Shown: positions 9,547 through 17,930, numbered from the stretch's first letter. The stretch: DNA of 64,000 nucleotides from Mycobacterium lacus (GCF_010731535.1 NZ_AP022581.1:1993952-2057951); one strand, 5' to 3'. Notes: generated by a model from the sequence alone, not told the origin. Translations and numbers: made by a program.

Positions 9547-11529
9547 TCATCGCCGCATCCGGGACAACTCCCGCAGCATCGCGTTATACGCGTCCAGCTC
9601 GTCATCGGCGTAGCGGCTGTCCGCGTGCCGGTCCTCGCGGATGGCGACCCGGCGGTCCTGACGTGCCCACTGGGCCACCAGCGCCACGATCACCAGGACG
9701 ACAGGCAATTCGGTTGCACCCCAGGCGATTCCACCACCCAGGTGCTGGTCGGCGACGATACTCTCCAGCCAGGGCAGATTGACCGACCGGTAGAACCCAC
9801 CACCGACCGCCGACGTCATTGTCATCAGCGCGATTCCGAAGAACGCGTGAAACGGCATCACCGCGAACAGCAGCCCGATCCGTGCCGGATAGGGGAGTCG
9901 GCGCGGCCCCGGGTCGATACCGATGATCGCCCAGTAGAAGAGATAGCCGACCAGCAGGAAGTGGACGGCCATGAACTCGTGGCCCCAGTGATAGCGAACC
10001 AGGGTATCGAACAGCGGTGTGAAGTAAACGATATACGGCGATCCCACGAAAAGGATGAAGGCCGTGATCGGGTGGGACAGGAAGGTCGTGACCCGGGAGT
10101 GCAGCAGCCAGGTCAGCCATTCGCGGGGGCCGGGGTGCTGTCCGTCACCGGCGGCGGGCAACACCCGTAACGCCAACGTGACCGGCCCGCCGAGCACAAG
10201 CAGGACGGGGATGAACATGTTCAACGTCATATGTTCGGCCATGTGCACGCTGAACATCGCCGACCCGTACGCCCGTACACCCGAGCTGCTGGTGAATACC
10301 AGTGCGGCACAACCGATCAGCCACGCCGCCAATCTCCCGACCGGCCAGTCGTTGCCGCGCCGACGCAAGCGGACGAAGCCCACCGCATATCCGACGGCAA
10401 GGACCATCGCGGCAGCCCCGATGAAGCCGTCGAAGCGCCAGACGGTCAGCAGGCCAAGGACGCTCGGCGGCTGCCGCAGTTCGTAGCCCAAGAAGACGTC
10501 CCATGGCGTGAACCTGTGGGTGAGAAATCGCGGCGCGGTCTGTGTGGCCATCGCGGCTAGTGCCGCCGTCACGGCCACCATGGCCAACGCGGTGATTCCC
10601 GAGCCACGACCGGGTGGCCGGGATCGCGCGGCGACGACCAACGCCCGGCAGTCCGACGCGCACACCAGCGTCAACAGAATCCCGGCGACCAGACCGAGCC
10701 GGCCGAAGTCCGAGCCGATCGCCCCACCGGAGCCGAGGAGGAACAGCAGCACCGCTCCATACCCGAGCGCGAGCAATCCGCAGACAACCTGCACCACCAG
10801 CACGGGGCGATTTGGTGCCGCCCGCGTTATCACGGTGGCGCCCTTCAGCCCGGTCAGCATGGCGACCGCGACCGCGAACACGATCACCGCGCTGGTGGCA
10901 TAGTCATGGTCGGGTCCTTGCCCCGCGTTACCGGTCACCGCGGTCGCAATCACCCCAATCAAGGCGGGGATCAGCAGCACAACGTGACCGGCCCAACGCG
11001 TGATAAAGCGCAACGTCACGGCAACCGGCAGCGCACAGATCGCGCTGACGATCCACCCGCGCGAGGTCTCCGAGGCGGCAATGGAATCCAATAGCGCTGC
11101 GCCACCGAGCAGCTCGGGTAGCGTGACACCGGAGTCGTTGGCGGCCTGGACTGGCACCATCGCCGTGGCAAGCAACAGCCAGGCGATCGAAACATGCTCC
11201 GCTAGCAGGTGGATCCGGAACGCCCCGGCATCAAGTAGGCCATCCGGTTGCGGCCGCGACATCATGGCCACGTAGGCCAACGCCCCGAGGCACAGCGCAC
11301 CCGACAGCGACGCGGCGAACCACCCGACCGGTTCGGCGACGCCGACGAGTCCGCCGGGATACGGATTGCCGGCCGCGGTATAGCGGTGCGCCCCGGAGAC
11401 CAGCCCGTAGGCGGCGACCGCGACCGAGGCCACCAGCACGCCACCTATCATCTGTGCTATCCGCACAGAGATCGGTCGGGGTGATCGCAGCGCCGACGAC
11501 GTCTGTTCGGTCGGCTCGTCAGTCCGCAC
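9547..11529 (-). CDS. polytopic membrane protein: CopD-like plus CtaG-like domains (Rv0102-like)
   Basis: The encoded protein has 660 residues with many transmembrane helices. The N-terminal half (about 20-340) resembles CopD-type copper-resistance membrane proteins; the C-terminal half (about 370-640) has features of the CtaG/caa3 assembly family ([52 protein letters not shown]), whose His and Met residues are candidate copper ligands. In M. tuberculosis the homologue Rv0102 sits beside ctpB, as here; the two converge with the HMA gene between. Together they form a copper-handling module, probably linked to cytochrome oxidase assembly or copper uptake. It is cytoplasmic-membrane located. Confidence 0.88.
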   Translation of the reverse strand: MRTDEPTEQTSSALRSPRPISVRIAQMIGGVLVASVAVAAYGLVSGAHRYTAAGNPYPGGLVGVAEPVGWFAASLSGALCLGALAYVAMMSRPQPDGLLDAGAFRIHLLAEHVSIAWLLLATAMVPVQAANDSGVTLPELLGGAALLDSIAASETSRGWIVSAICALPVAVTLRFITRWAGHVVLLIPALIGVIATAVTGNAGQGPDHDYATSAVIVFAVAVAMLTGLKGATVITRAAPNRPVLVVQVVCGLLALGYGAVLLFLLGSGGAIGSDFGRLGLVAGILLTLVCASDCRALVVAARSRPPGRGSGITALAMVAVTAALAAMATQTAPRFLTHRFTPWDVFLGYELRQPPSVLGLLTVWRFDGFIGAAAMVLAVGYAVGFVRLRRRGNDWPVGRLAAWLIGCAALVFTSSSGVRAYGSAMFSVHMAEHMTLNMFIPVLLVLGGPVTLALRVLPAAGDGQHPGPREWLTWLLHSRVTTFLSHPITAFILFVGSPYIVYFTPLFDTLVRYHWGHEFMAVHFLLVGYLFYWAIIGIDPGPRRLPYPARIGLLFAVMPFHAFFGIALMTMTSAVGGGFYRSVNLPWLESIVADQHLGGGIAWGATELPVVLVIVALVAQWARQDRRVAIREDRHADSRYADDELDAYNAMLRELSRMRR

Positions 11530-11658
11530 CCCTGCAGCTTACGGCCGTTATCCGCAGGCCACGCGCGGGTGGTCGGCGACCTTCGATTGTCGGCACCGAC
11601 CAGTGCCGGAGCGCATGGATTTTGGTGAGAACCCCACCGCTGATCGGCCCAGCCTCGC

Positions 11659-11922
11659 ATGATCGGTGATGTCCTGCTGCGTTGGGCGATCACCGGACTA
11701 TTCGTGCTGAGCGCGGCCGTATCCGGCTTCGCCATCCGCGCCGAAGGCCGACCGTGGACCTCGGCCATCGATGGCGATCGGATGGCGGTAATGGCCTGGC
11801 CGTGGGCCACACACTTGCCGGCAGCGGGGCCAGCGGTGTTCTTCCTGCCGGCCGCCGGATGGTTCGTGACGATGGCCGCGGGGATGGCTATTATGTTCGG
11901 CGCCATACTATTTCACGCCTGA
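11659..11922 (+). CDS. truncated DUF5134-like membrane protein
   Basis: The encoded protein has 87 residues: MIGDVLLRWAITGLFVLSAA begins a first transmembrane helix, then WPWATHLPAAGPAVFFL and a third hydrophobic segment. This matches the N-terminus of mycobacterial DUF5134 proteins, which are normally about twice as long with further helices. Here the frame ends at FHA. Sequence between the first two helices also looks shortened (IDGDRMAVMAWPW). It is likely a truncated, perhaps non-functional copy. The assignment is from memory of the family. Confidence 0.5.
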   Translation: MIGDVLLRWAITGLFVLSAAVSGFAIRAEGRPWTSAIDGDRMAVMAWPWATHLPAAGPAVFFLPAAGWFVTMAAGMAIMFGAILFHA

Positions 11923-12045
11923 CCCGGGGGCAGGTGGTTCGGCCGCGCCCAGGGGGTGTGGTCTAGGTCACAGGAACTCATTGCCCCCCTATCGCGACTA
12001 CCCACCCAGAGACGCGACTCGCCACTGATTGATTGCGACGGCAAG

Positions 12046-12062
12046 TACTACGTTGCGTAGTA
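12046..12062. promoter_or_regulatory. operator-like inverted repeat TACTACG-TTG-CGTAGTA
   Basis: This is a perfect 7-bp-arm inverted repeat with a 3-bp centre, overlapping a possible -10 (TACGTT, 12049-12054) upstream of the LuxE-like cluster. It resembles BlaI-type dyads (TACTACA/TGTAGTA) in form; no blaI-like gene is present in the window. Confidence 0.5.
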
Positions 12063-12066
12063 GACG

Positions 12067-12120
12067 ATGACCCTGGCGGGGCTTATCGCCCGTGTGCGGC
12101 CTCTCGAAGGAGCTGTTTGA
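12067..12120 (+). other. possible leader ORF (17 codons) coupled to the LuxE-like gene
   Basis: An ATG right after the operator opens MTLAGLIARVRPLEGAV and stops with TGA overlapping the next ATG (TGATG). It may couple translation to the downstream gene. No Shine-Dalgarno is visible, so it would need a near-leaderless transcript. Confidence 0.25.
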
Positions 12121-13265
12121 TGGATTTGGTGACGATGCTGGGGATGCCCGGCGACGCGCTGCGCGTGCCGCGGTCCGAGTGGCAACGATCGCTCACCGCT
12201 GCGGTGCGTTCGGCATTTGCCGTGCATTTCGAGGCGAACCGGTTCTATCGGGCGCAATGCGACGCCGCCCGGGTCGGCCCCGATGATGTCGCCGGCTTCG
12301 CGGACTTGCACCGGATTCCGCTCTTGCCGGTCGGCATGTTCAAACAGGCCGGCGCGCACGTCCTGTTGACCACGGGTCTCGAGGACATCGAGATCGAGAT
12401 CCGGTCGACCGGCACCAGTGGGGTGCCGTCGGTCGCCAGGCGGGATGCGACGACCGTGACCCGGGCGTCGACGGGGATATTCGGTTGCTACCGTGACTTT
12501 TTCGGTATCTCCCAGGGCGCCGGACTGTTCCTGTGTCCGTCGCCGGCCGAAGTCCCCGAGATGGGCATGGTCAAGGTCTTCAATCTGCTCACCGGCATGC
12601 TGGACGACCACAGCTATGTCGTACGTGACTATTCCTTCGACCCCGAGGAAGCGCTCGCCTACCTGCGCAAGTGGGAGCAGAAGATGACACGGCACATCGT
12701 CGGGCCACCATTCATCATCGCCAGGCTCATGAGATTTATGGAACTGGAATCCATTCCGCTGTCCCTGGACCCTGACTCGCTGATCATCATGCTCGGCGGG
12801 TGGAAGCAATACACGGGGCGATCCATCAGCCGCGACGAGTTCAACGAGAAGGCCGAGCGCGTTTTCCGAATCGACCGCGCCCGCATCCGCGACATGTACG
12901 GGATGATCGAGTCGAACATGCTGGCCATCGAGTGTGAGCACCATCGCAAGCATGTGCCCCCCTGGTGCTACGTGTCTGTCCGCGACATCGCTGATCCCAC
13001 AATCGAACTCGGACCGGGCAGGACCGGGGGCATCGCCATCCTCGACGCGTTGAATACCGCATATCCCGGGTTCCTGTTGTCCGACGACATCGGCGAGGTG
13101 GACGACAGCGACTGCCCGTGCGGTCGCACCGGCCAAACGGTGCGGTTCCGGCGCCGCCGGCACGGCGCCGAACTGGGGTGCTGCGCTGTCAGCATCGAAA
13201 AGTACATCGACTCGCGAGAAGTCGTCACCGAGTGCGGGCTGGCGGACACAGCGGTTCGGGCATAG
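12120..13265 (+). CDS. LuxE-like acyl-protein synthetase (AMP-forming ligase)
   Basis: The encoded protein has 381 residues. ATG 12120 is preceded by GAAGGAG at 8 nt. The adenylate-forming motif IRSTGTSGVPS is near residue 101, and later conserved blocks are YGMIESNMLAIECEHH, SDDIGEVDDSDCPCGRTG and VSIEKYI, as in the acyl-protein synthetase/phenylacetate-CoA ligase superfamily. A Cys at residue 372 lies 10 residues from the C-terminus, the place of the acylated Cys in bacterial LuxE. LuxE activates a fatty acid with ATP and holds it as a thioester. No LuxC or LuxD partner is adjacent; instead sulfur-mobilisation genes follow. The start of the IscU-like gene is 5 nt downstream, so this begins an operon. 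Confidence 0.82.
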   Translation: MDLVTMLGMPGDALRVPRSEWQRSLTAAVRSAFAVHFEANRFYRAQCDAARVGPDDVAGFADLHRIPLLPVGMFKQAGAHVLLTTGLEDIEIEIRSTGTSGVPSVARRDATTVTRASTGIFGCYRDFFGISQGAGLFLCPSPAEVPEMGMVKVFNLLTGMLDDHSYVVRDYSFDPEEALAYLRKWEQKMTRHIVGPPFIIARLMRFMELESIPLSLDPDSLIIMLGGWKQYTGRSISRDEFNEKAERVFRIDRARIRDMYGMIESNMLAIECEHHRKHVPPWCYVSVRDIADPTIELGPGRTGGIAILDALNTAYPGFLLSDDIGEVDDSDCPCGRTGQTVRFRRRRHGAELGCCAVSIEKYIDSREVVTECGLADTAVRA

Positions 13266-13267
13266 CG

Positions 13268-13669
13268 ATGCCTCGATTCAGCGCCACGGCGATCGACCAT
13301 TTCACCAATCCCCGCAATTGCGGCCGGCTCTCGAGCGCCGACGCCTCCGCGTTTGTGGGGAACCCGGTGTGCGGCGACCGCATCCTGCTCACCGCGCGCG
13401 TCCAGGACGACGTCGTCAGCGAGGTCAGATTCGAGGCATACGGCTGTTCGGCTGCCCTCGCGATTGCGTCAATCCTGACCGAACGCCTGCGCGACATGCG
13501 GATCGACGATGTGGCCGGTCTTGAGGTCGCGCAACTGCGTCAATGGTCGGGCGGGCTGCGACCCGAGCAACAGCATGTGGCAACCCTGGGTGCCGACGCG
13601 GCACACCGGCTTGCCGACAACTACCGCAAGGGAATTCACGACGATGCCGACACAATCGCCACCTGCTAG
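13268..13669 (+). CDS. IscU/NifU-N-like scaffold lacking the third cysteine
   Basis: The encoded protein has 133 residues. It aligns by eye with the IscU/SufU fold: HFTNPRNCGRL at the N-terminus, NPVCGD (Cys35, Asp37) and AYGCSAALA (Cys60). The third ligand, normally in an HCS motif before the last helix, is replaced: EQQHVATLGADA has Val104 where Cys is expected. Cys18 is an extra cysteine in the NPRN loop. A canonical [2Fe-2S] site therefore seems incomplete, so it may accept sulfur rather than build clusters, or use Cys18. Its co-directional NifS-like partner is at 14583. Confidence 0.82.
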   Translation: MPRFSATAIDHFTNPRNCGRLSSADASAFVGNPVCGDRILLTARVQDDVVSEVRFEAYGCSAALAIASILTERLRDMRIDDVAGLEVAQLRQWSGGLRPEQQHVATLGADAAHRLADNYRKGIHDDADTIATC

Positions 13670-13693
13670 CAGCCAGGCGAACGGCCAGCTCCG

Positions 13694-13856
13694 GTGATCG
13701 TCACGGTGAAAAACCTGGTCGCCGAGCGACCGTCCAGATCACGCCCACGATGCTCGCGGCGACGGCTGGCGCCATCGCTGTCATCGCGATCCTCGGATCA
13801 CTGCTGCCGCTGCGCCGCCTATCACGACTCGACCCCGCGGCAGCGTTCCGCGGTTG
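13694..13856 (+). pseudogene. internally deleted copy of the FtsX-type permease gene
   Basis: Positions 13694-13728 match the first 35 bp of the permease gene at 15782 with one difference (VIVTVKNLVAER versus VIVAVKNLVAER). From about 13729 to the TGA at 13856 the sequence matches the last roughly 128 bp of the same gene (about 16761-16888) with few differences. The roughly 945 bp between are missing and the two ends are joined out of frame. It is thus a deletion remnant of a duplicated permease gene, left between the IscU-like and peroxiredoxin genes. Confidence 0.85.
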
Positions 13857-13920
13857 AAGGTTCGCCAACCATTCCCACCATTCCCACCATCCTTGCAACC
13901 CCCCGGATTGGAGTTCGCTC

Positions 13921-14577
13921 ATGACGCTGACGATCGGCAACATCGCCCCCGACTTCGAGGCCATGACCACGCACGGTCCGATCAAGTTCCACGAGTGGAT
14001 CGGCGACAGCTGGGCGGTGCTGTTCTCCCACCCGCGCGACTTCACCCCGGTATGCACGACCGAGCTCGGCCACATGGCGCGGATCAAACCCGAATTCGAC
14101 CGCCGCAGTGTCAAGATCATCGGCCTATCCACCGACCCGCTTCACAACCACGCCAAATGGTCCGAGGACATCGCGAATACGCAGGGCACGGCTCCCAACT
14201 ATCCATTGATCGCCGACACCGACTACGCCGTGTCGAAGGCCTACGGCATGCTGCCCGGAGATACGGCCGGCGACCCCACCGAACGCACACCGGCGGAAAA
14301 CGCCACTCTGCGCAATGTTTTCGTGATCGCGCCCGACAAAGTCATCATGCTCGTGTTGGTCTATCCGATGACAACCGGCCGCAACTTCGACGAGGTGCTG
14401 CGGGTGATCGATTCCCTTCAGCTGCTCACCACACACGGCCTTGCCACCCCGGCTCAATGGCGTCAGGGTGACGACGTGATCATCGCGCCGTGGGTCTCCG
14501 ACGACCAGGCTCGCCAGCTTTATCCTGACGGCTGGAAATCCCCCCTCCCTTACCTTCGGATCGTCCCCAGCCCCTGA
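13921..14577 (+). CDS. 1-Cys peroxiredoxin (Prx6/AhpC-TSA family)
   Basis: The encoded protein has 218 residues. The peroxidatic motif DFTPVCTTELG places the catalytic Cys at 45, preceded by SHPRDF. It is the only cysteine in the protein, so it is a true 1-Cys enzyme needing an external thiol. The C-terminal dimerisation region (WRQGDDVIIAPWVSDDQA) is that of Prx6-type enzymes. It reduces peroxides in the cytoplasm. The start ATG is preceded by GGAG at 7 nt. Lying between an IscU-like protein and a cysteine desulfurase, it may protect or regenerate persulfide or thioester intermediates; that link is inference. Confidence 0.9.
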   Translation: MTLTIGNIAPDFEAMTTHGPIKFHEWIGDSWAVLFSHPRDFTPVCTTELGHMARIKPEFDRRSVKIIGLSTDPLHNHAKWSEDIANTQGTAPNYPLIADTDYAVSKAYGMLPGDTAGDPTERTPAENATLRNVFVIAPDKVIMLVLVYPMTTGRNFDEVLRVIDSLQLLTTHGLATPAQWRQGDDVIIAPWVSDDQARQLYPDGWKSPLPYLRIVPSP

Positions 14578-14582
14578 CCGCG

Positions 14583-15785
14583 ATGCCAACACTGTCGTCG
14601 CTCGCTAGCAAGGGTCTGGCGCCCGAAGGCGCCACCGCGGCCGTGTATTTGGACTATGCCGCCACCGCACCGTTGCACCCGGCCGCGCGCCGAGCCGTCA
14701 ACGCCGGCCAGCTGCTCGTTGGCAACCCGTCGAGCGGTCACGGCGCCGGCCGGGCGGCCGCCGAGGCGCTGGACCGGGCCCGGCGGTCGATCGCCCTGCT
14801 CCTCGGTGTCATGCCCAGCGAGGTGGTCCTGACCTCCGGCGGCAGCGAGGCCAACACGATGGCGCTATGGGGAACCTTCGCCGCGCGCAGGTTCTCCGGA
14901 CATCTTGTGACGACATCCATCGAGCATTCGGCCATTCTCGAGAATGCCCGTGCGCTAGCGCAATTGGGTGTCGAGGTGACGATCGTGGACCCCAATCCCT
15001 CGGGTCATGTCGACGCGGCGGCAATCGCTCGGGCGATGCGGCCCGACACCCTGCTGGTCTCGGTGATGCATGCCAACAACGAGACCGGCGCGATTCAACC
15101 GATCAACCAGATCGCCGCGGTAACGTCCGGCGCCGGCGTCGCTTTGCATGTGGATGCCGTGCACACCGCGGGAAAGCTCAGCCTCGCCACGGTGCGCGCG
15201 TCGTTGATGTCGGTGTCGGCCCACAAGTTCGGTGGCCCACGCGGTGTCGGCGCCCTCGCCGTCCGCCACGGCCATCGCCTGCTTCCGTTGGTGCGGGGCG
15301 GCTCCCAGGAGAACGGGCGACGGGCGGGCACGGAGAACGTGCCCGGCGCGATGGGAATGGCCGCGGCCGCCGACGTCTGCCTGGCACGGATGTCGATGAG
15401 CTACCGCTTGCGGATGCGAGAGCTCCGTGAGCGATTGCTCCTTGGTCTTGCGGGCGCCGGCGGGGTTCGGAGCAACGTCACCGAGCCGGTGTTGGCGGAG
15501 ACGGTCAGCGTGCGTTTCGACGGGGTCCGTGCCGACACCCTTGCCGATGTGCTCGACATGCAAGGCATTTACGTTTCGACCGGGTCGGCGTGCCATGCGG
15601 GGCACGACTCGGTCTCGCACGTGCTCACCGCCCAAGGCATCGATGACGACGCGGCGCGATCCACCGTCCGTTTCTCGCTCGGACCCGATGTGTCCGAGAC
15701 CGACGTCGACCGCGTCGTGTCGGCGACAACGCGGGCGGTCGAGCGGCTCCGCAGGATCGCCGGTGGGAAGCGGGGCCTGCGGTGA
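14583..15785 (+). CDS. cysteine desulfurase (NifS/IscS-like)
   Basis: The encoded protein has 400 residues and is a PLP enzyme of aminotransferase class V. YLDYAATAPLHPAA opens the fold; SGGSEANTMAL and SIEHSAILE carry PLP contacts; Lys215 in SVSAHKFGGPRG forms the internal aldimine; Cys337 in STGSACHAGHDSV is the persulfide-forming residue on the mobile loop. It converts L-cysteine to alanine and delivers sulfane sulfur. It starts 3 nt after the peroxiredoxin stop and overlaps the permease start (GTGA), so it is one transcript. Its likely acceptor is the IscU-like protein of the same operon. Confidence 0.93.
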   Translation: MPTLSSLASKGLAPEGATAAVYLDYAATAPLHPAARRAVNAGQLLVGNPSSGHGAGRAAAEALDRARRSIALLLGVMPSEVVLTSGGSEANTMALWGTFAARRFSGHLVTTSIEHSAILENARALAQLGVEVTIVDPNPSGHVDAAAIARAMRPDTLLVSVMHANNETGAIQPINQIAAVTSGAGVALHVDAVHTAGKLSLATVRASLMSVSAHKFGGPRGVGALAVRHGHRLLPLVRGGSQENGRRAGTENVPGAMGMAAAADVCLARMSMSYRLRMRELRERLLLGLAGAGGVRSNVTEPVLAETVSVRFDGVRADTLADVLDMQGIYVSTGSACHAGHDSVSHVLTAQGIDDDAARSTVRFSLGPDVSETDVDRVVSATTRAVERLRRIAGGKRGLR

Positions 15786-16888
15786 TCGTCGCGGTGAAAA
15801 ACCTGGTCGCCGAGCGTGCCCGGTTTGTGTTTTCGGTGTGCGGAGTCGGGTTCGCGGTGCTGCTGGTGCTGGTGATGTGCGGCATCTTCGTCGGCACCAC
15901 CAACCAGGTCACCACGTACATCGACCATTCCAACAGAGCGGTGTGGGTGGTGCAGCCCGGCGTGTCCCAGATGTTCAAGGCGGTGTCGTGGCTGCCCGCC
16001 GACGGCACAGCCCGGCTGGCGGCCGTTCCCGGCGTCGGATCGGTCGATCCGATCCTCGGGCTCCCGTCCGACTTCGTCCACGACGGCTCGCACACCGCGT
16101 ATTTCGTCCTCGGCTACGACCCGAACACCGGCGTGGGGGGACCGTGGTCGCTTGCGGACGGCCGCAACATTCAGCACCCCGGCGAGGTCGTGCTGGACCG
16201 GGTACTGGCCAGGAAAAACGGGATTCACGTCGGCGAAAAGGTACAGGTTGTCGACGAACATTTCACGGTGGTCGGCCTGTCCAATCAAACCGCCGCCATC
16301 GGCAACTTCTACGCGTTCGTCTCGTTGCAGGACGCCGCGCGACTGCTGCGCGCCGGAAATCGCGTGTCCTACTTCCTGGTACAGCCCAAGGACGGCTACG
16401 GCTCCGAGCGAATCGCGGCCTCGATACGCAAGGGCGTGCCCGGCATGGACGCGTTCACCTCGGCCGCGTTCGCCGACAATAGCCGCGCCATCATCGTGTC
16501 GATGATCGGCCGTCCGCTCAAGACTATGATCGCCATCGCCGCGCTGGTGGGAGTCGCGCTGGTGGGGCTGACGGTGCTGGCGGTCACCACCGAACAGCTG
16601 GCCGACTTCGGCGTGCTGCGCGCCCTTGGGGTGCGCCCAGCCCAGTTGCGCCGCACCGTGCTTGGCCAGGCCGCGGTCATCGTCGGACTTGGGTATCTGG
16701 TGGGCGCCGGCATCGCCTACGCGGCGCAGTTCGCCATCCGTGATCGGATGGGCGATGTCACCGTCCAGATCACACCCACGATGCTCGCGGCGATGGCCGG
16801 CGCCACCGCTGTCATGGCGATCCTCGGATCACTGCTGCCGCTGCGCCGCGTATCACGACTCGACCCCGCGGCGGCCTTCCGACGTTGA
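15782..16888 (+). CDS. FtsX/MacB-type ABC transporter permease
   Basis: The encoded protein has 368 residues and starts at a GTG overlapping the nifS stop. One N-terminal helix (FSVCGVGFAVLLVLVMCGIF, residues about 15-37) is followed by a large extracytoplasmic domain (about 40-235), then three helices (TMIAIAALVGVALVGLTVL; VIVGLGYLVGAGIAYAA; MAGATAVMAILGSLLPL) with the FtsX-domain signature GVLRALGVRPAQLRR and the end RVSRLDPAAAFRR. This is the four-helix MacB/LolE-type permease, working with a separate ATPase. The ATPase gene follows after 33 bp. The substrate is unknown. Confidence 0.9.
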   Translation: MIVAVKNLVAERARFVFSVCGVGFAVLLVLVMCGIFVGTTNQVTTYIDHSNRAVWVVQPGVSQMFKAVSWLPADGTARLAAVPGVGSVDPILGLPSDFVHDGSHTAYFVLGYDPNTGVGGPWSLADGRNIQHPGEVVLDRVLARKNGIHVGEKVQVVDEHFTVVGLSNQTAAIGNFYAFVSLQDAARLLRAGNRVSYFLVQPKDGYGSERIAASIRKGVPGMDAFTSAAFADNSRAIIVSMIGRPLKTMIAIAALVGVALVGLTVLAVTTEQLADFGVLRALGVRPAQLRRTVLGQAAVIVGLGYLVGAGIAYAAQFAIRDRMGDVTVQITPTMLAAMAGATAVMAILGSLLPLRRVSRLDPAAAFRR

Positions 16889-16921
16889 AATCCCTCGAAA
16901 TCCGAGAAGGTAGGAGCCCAC

Positions 16922-17683
16922 ATGCGTTGCTCGGTGTGCCAAGAAGACGTGTCCGCGCCCAAGTGTGGCAGTTGCCGTAAACCCGTGCTGGACCACACTT
17001 CCGGCCCGGTGCTGCAACTGACCAACGTGAGACACCAATATGGAACCGGCGAGGCCGCGGTGCACGCGCTGCGGGGCGTCACGTTGTCGGTGGACCGTGG
17101 CGAGGTCGTCCTCGTGGTCGGACCGTCCGGTGGCGGCAAGACGACGGCGCTCTTGGTGATGGGCCTACTTCTGACGCCCGATTCCGGCTCGGTGCTGATC
17201 GGCGGCCAGGACGCAAGCCGGCTTTGCGAACGCGAGCGCGCGAATCTGCGCCTCATCCGCCTGGGGTATCTGTTCCAGGACTACAACCTGCTGCACTCGC
17301 TGACCAGCGCCGAGAATGTCGCTTTGCCCCTTCGCTATTCGGGAGTCCGGAAGGCCATCGCGATGGCACGGGCCAACGAGCTGCTCGAGTCGGTCGGCCT
17401 GGCGCACCGCGCCAACCACCGGCCGCCGGCCTTGTCCGGTGGGGAGAAACAGCGGGTCGCGGCCGCCCGCGCGCTGGCCATGGGACCGGACCTGATCCTG
17501 GCCGACGAGCCAACCGCCAACCTCGATTCCGTCACCGGCAAGAAGGTCAGTGCACAGCTCGCCGCGGCCGCCAGGGCCCAGGCTTCGGCGGTCGTCATCG
17601 TCACTCACGATTCCCGCCTCGACACGATCGCCGACCGCGTGCTGCATCTGCAGGACGGTCTGCTCGTCGGCGCGGCGTCCTAG
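16922..17683 (+). CDS. ABC transporter ATPase with N-terminal zinc-ribbon
   Basis: The encoded protein has 253 residues. The core is a LolD/MacB-type ATPase: Walker A GPSGGGKTT near residue 67, Q-loop YLFQDYNLL, signature LSGGEKQR, Walker B LILADEPTANLDS and switch His VIVTHDSR. Unusually the first 22 residues hold two CxxC pairs (RCSVCQEDV ... PKCGSCRKPV), a rubredoxin-like zinc ribbon not found in ordinary MacB-type ATPases. It pairs with the upstream permease. The zinc ribbon might sense metal or redox state, or dock a partner such as the IscU-like protein. Confidence 0.9.
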   Translation: MRCSVCQEDVSAPKCGSCRKPVLDHTSGPVLQLTNVRHQYGTGEAAVHALRGVTLSVDRGEVVLVVGPSGGGKTTALLVMGLLLTPDSGSVLIGGQDASRLCERERANLRLIRLGYLFQDYNLLHSLTSAENVALPLRYSGVRKAIAMARANELLESVGLAHRANHRPPALSGGEKQRVAAARALAMGPDLILADEPTANLDSVTGKKVSAQLAAAARAQASAVVIVTHDSRLDTIADRVLHLQDGLLVGAAS

Positions 17684-17689
17684 ATCGAT

Positions 17690-17910
17690 GACCGAAACGC
17701 CAACCGCACCAACGCGTCCGGGTGCCGGCGAGAGCGTCGACGCGGTGCGTGCCGGACTGACCAAGCGACCCGAAGCGGGTTTCGGGTTGTCCCTCGACGA
17801 CATTGTTCTTGCTCCGCGGGTCCGCTCCCCGAACCACGAGCGGCAAACTTCAGCGGGTCAAGGTCCGCGAGCTTATCTCGATCGCCGCCGGCATCGCGTC
17901 AGCCGGTGAT
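17690..17910 (+). pseudogene. fatty-acyl-AMP ligase (FAAL) C-terminal remnant
   Basis: One frame gives VDAVRAGLTKRP...GLSLDDIVLAPR. After a +1/-1 shift near 17815 the adjoining frame gives RGSAPRTTSGKLQRVKVREL. Joined, these are the last 60 or so residues of a FAAL, including the PRTTSGKLQR block with the catalytic-lysine position. The rest of the gene is absent. It lies between the ABC ATPase and aceA and suggests that a FAAL once belonged to this cluster. Confidence 0.7.
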
Positions 17911-17930
17911 TCAAACATCGAGTTCGGGGA

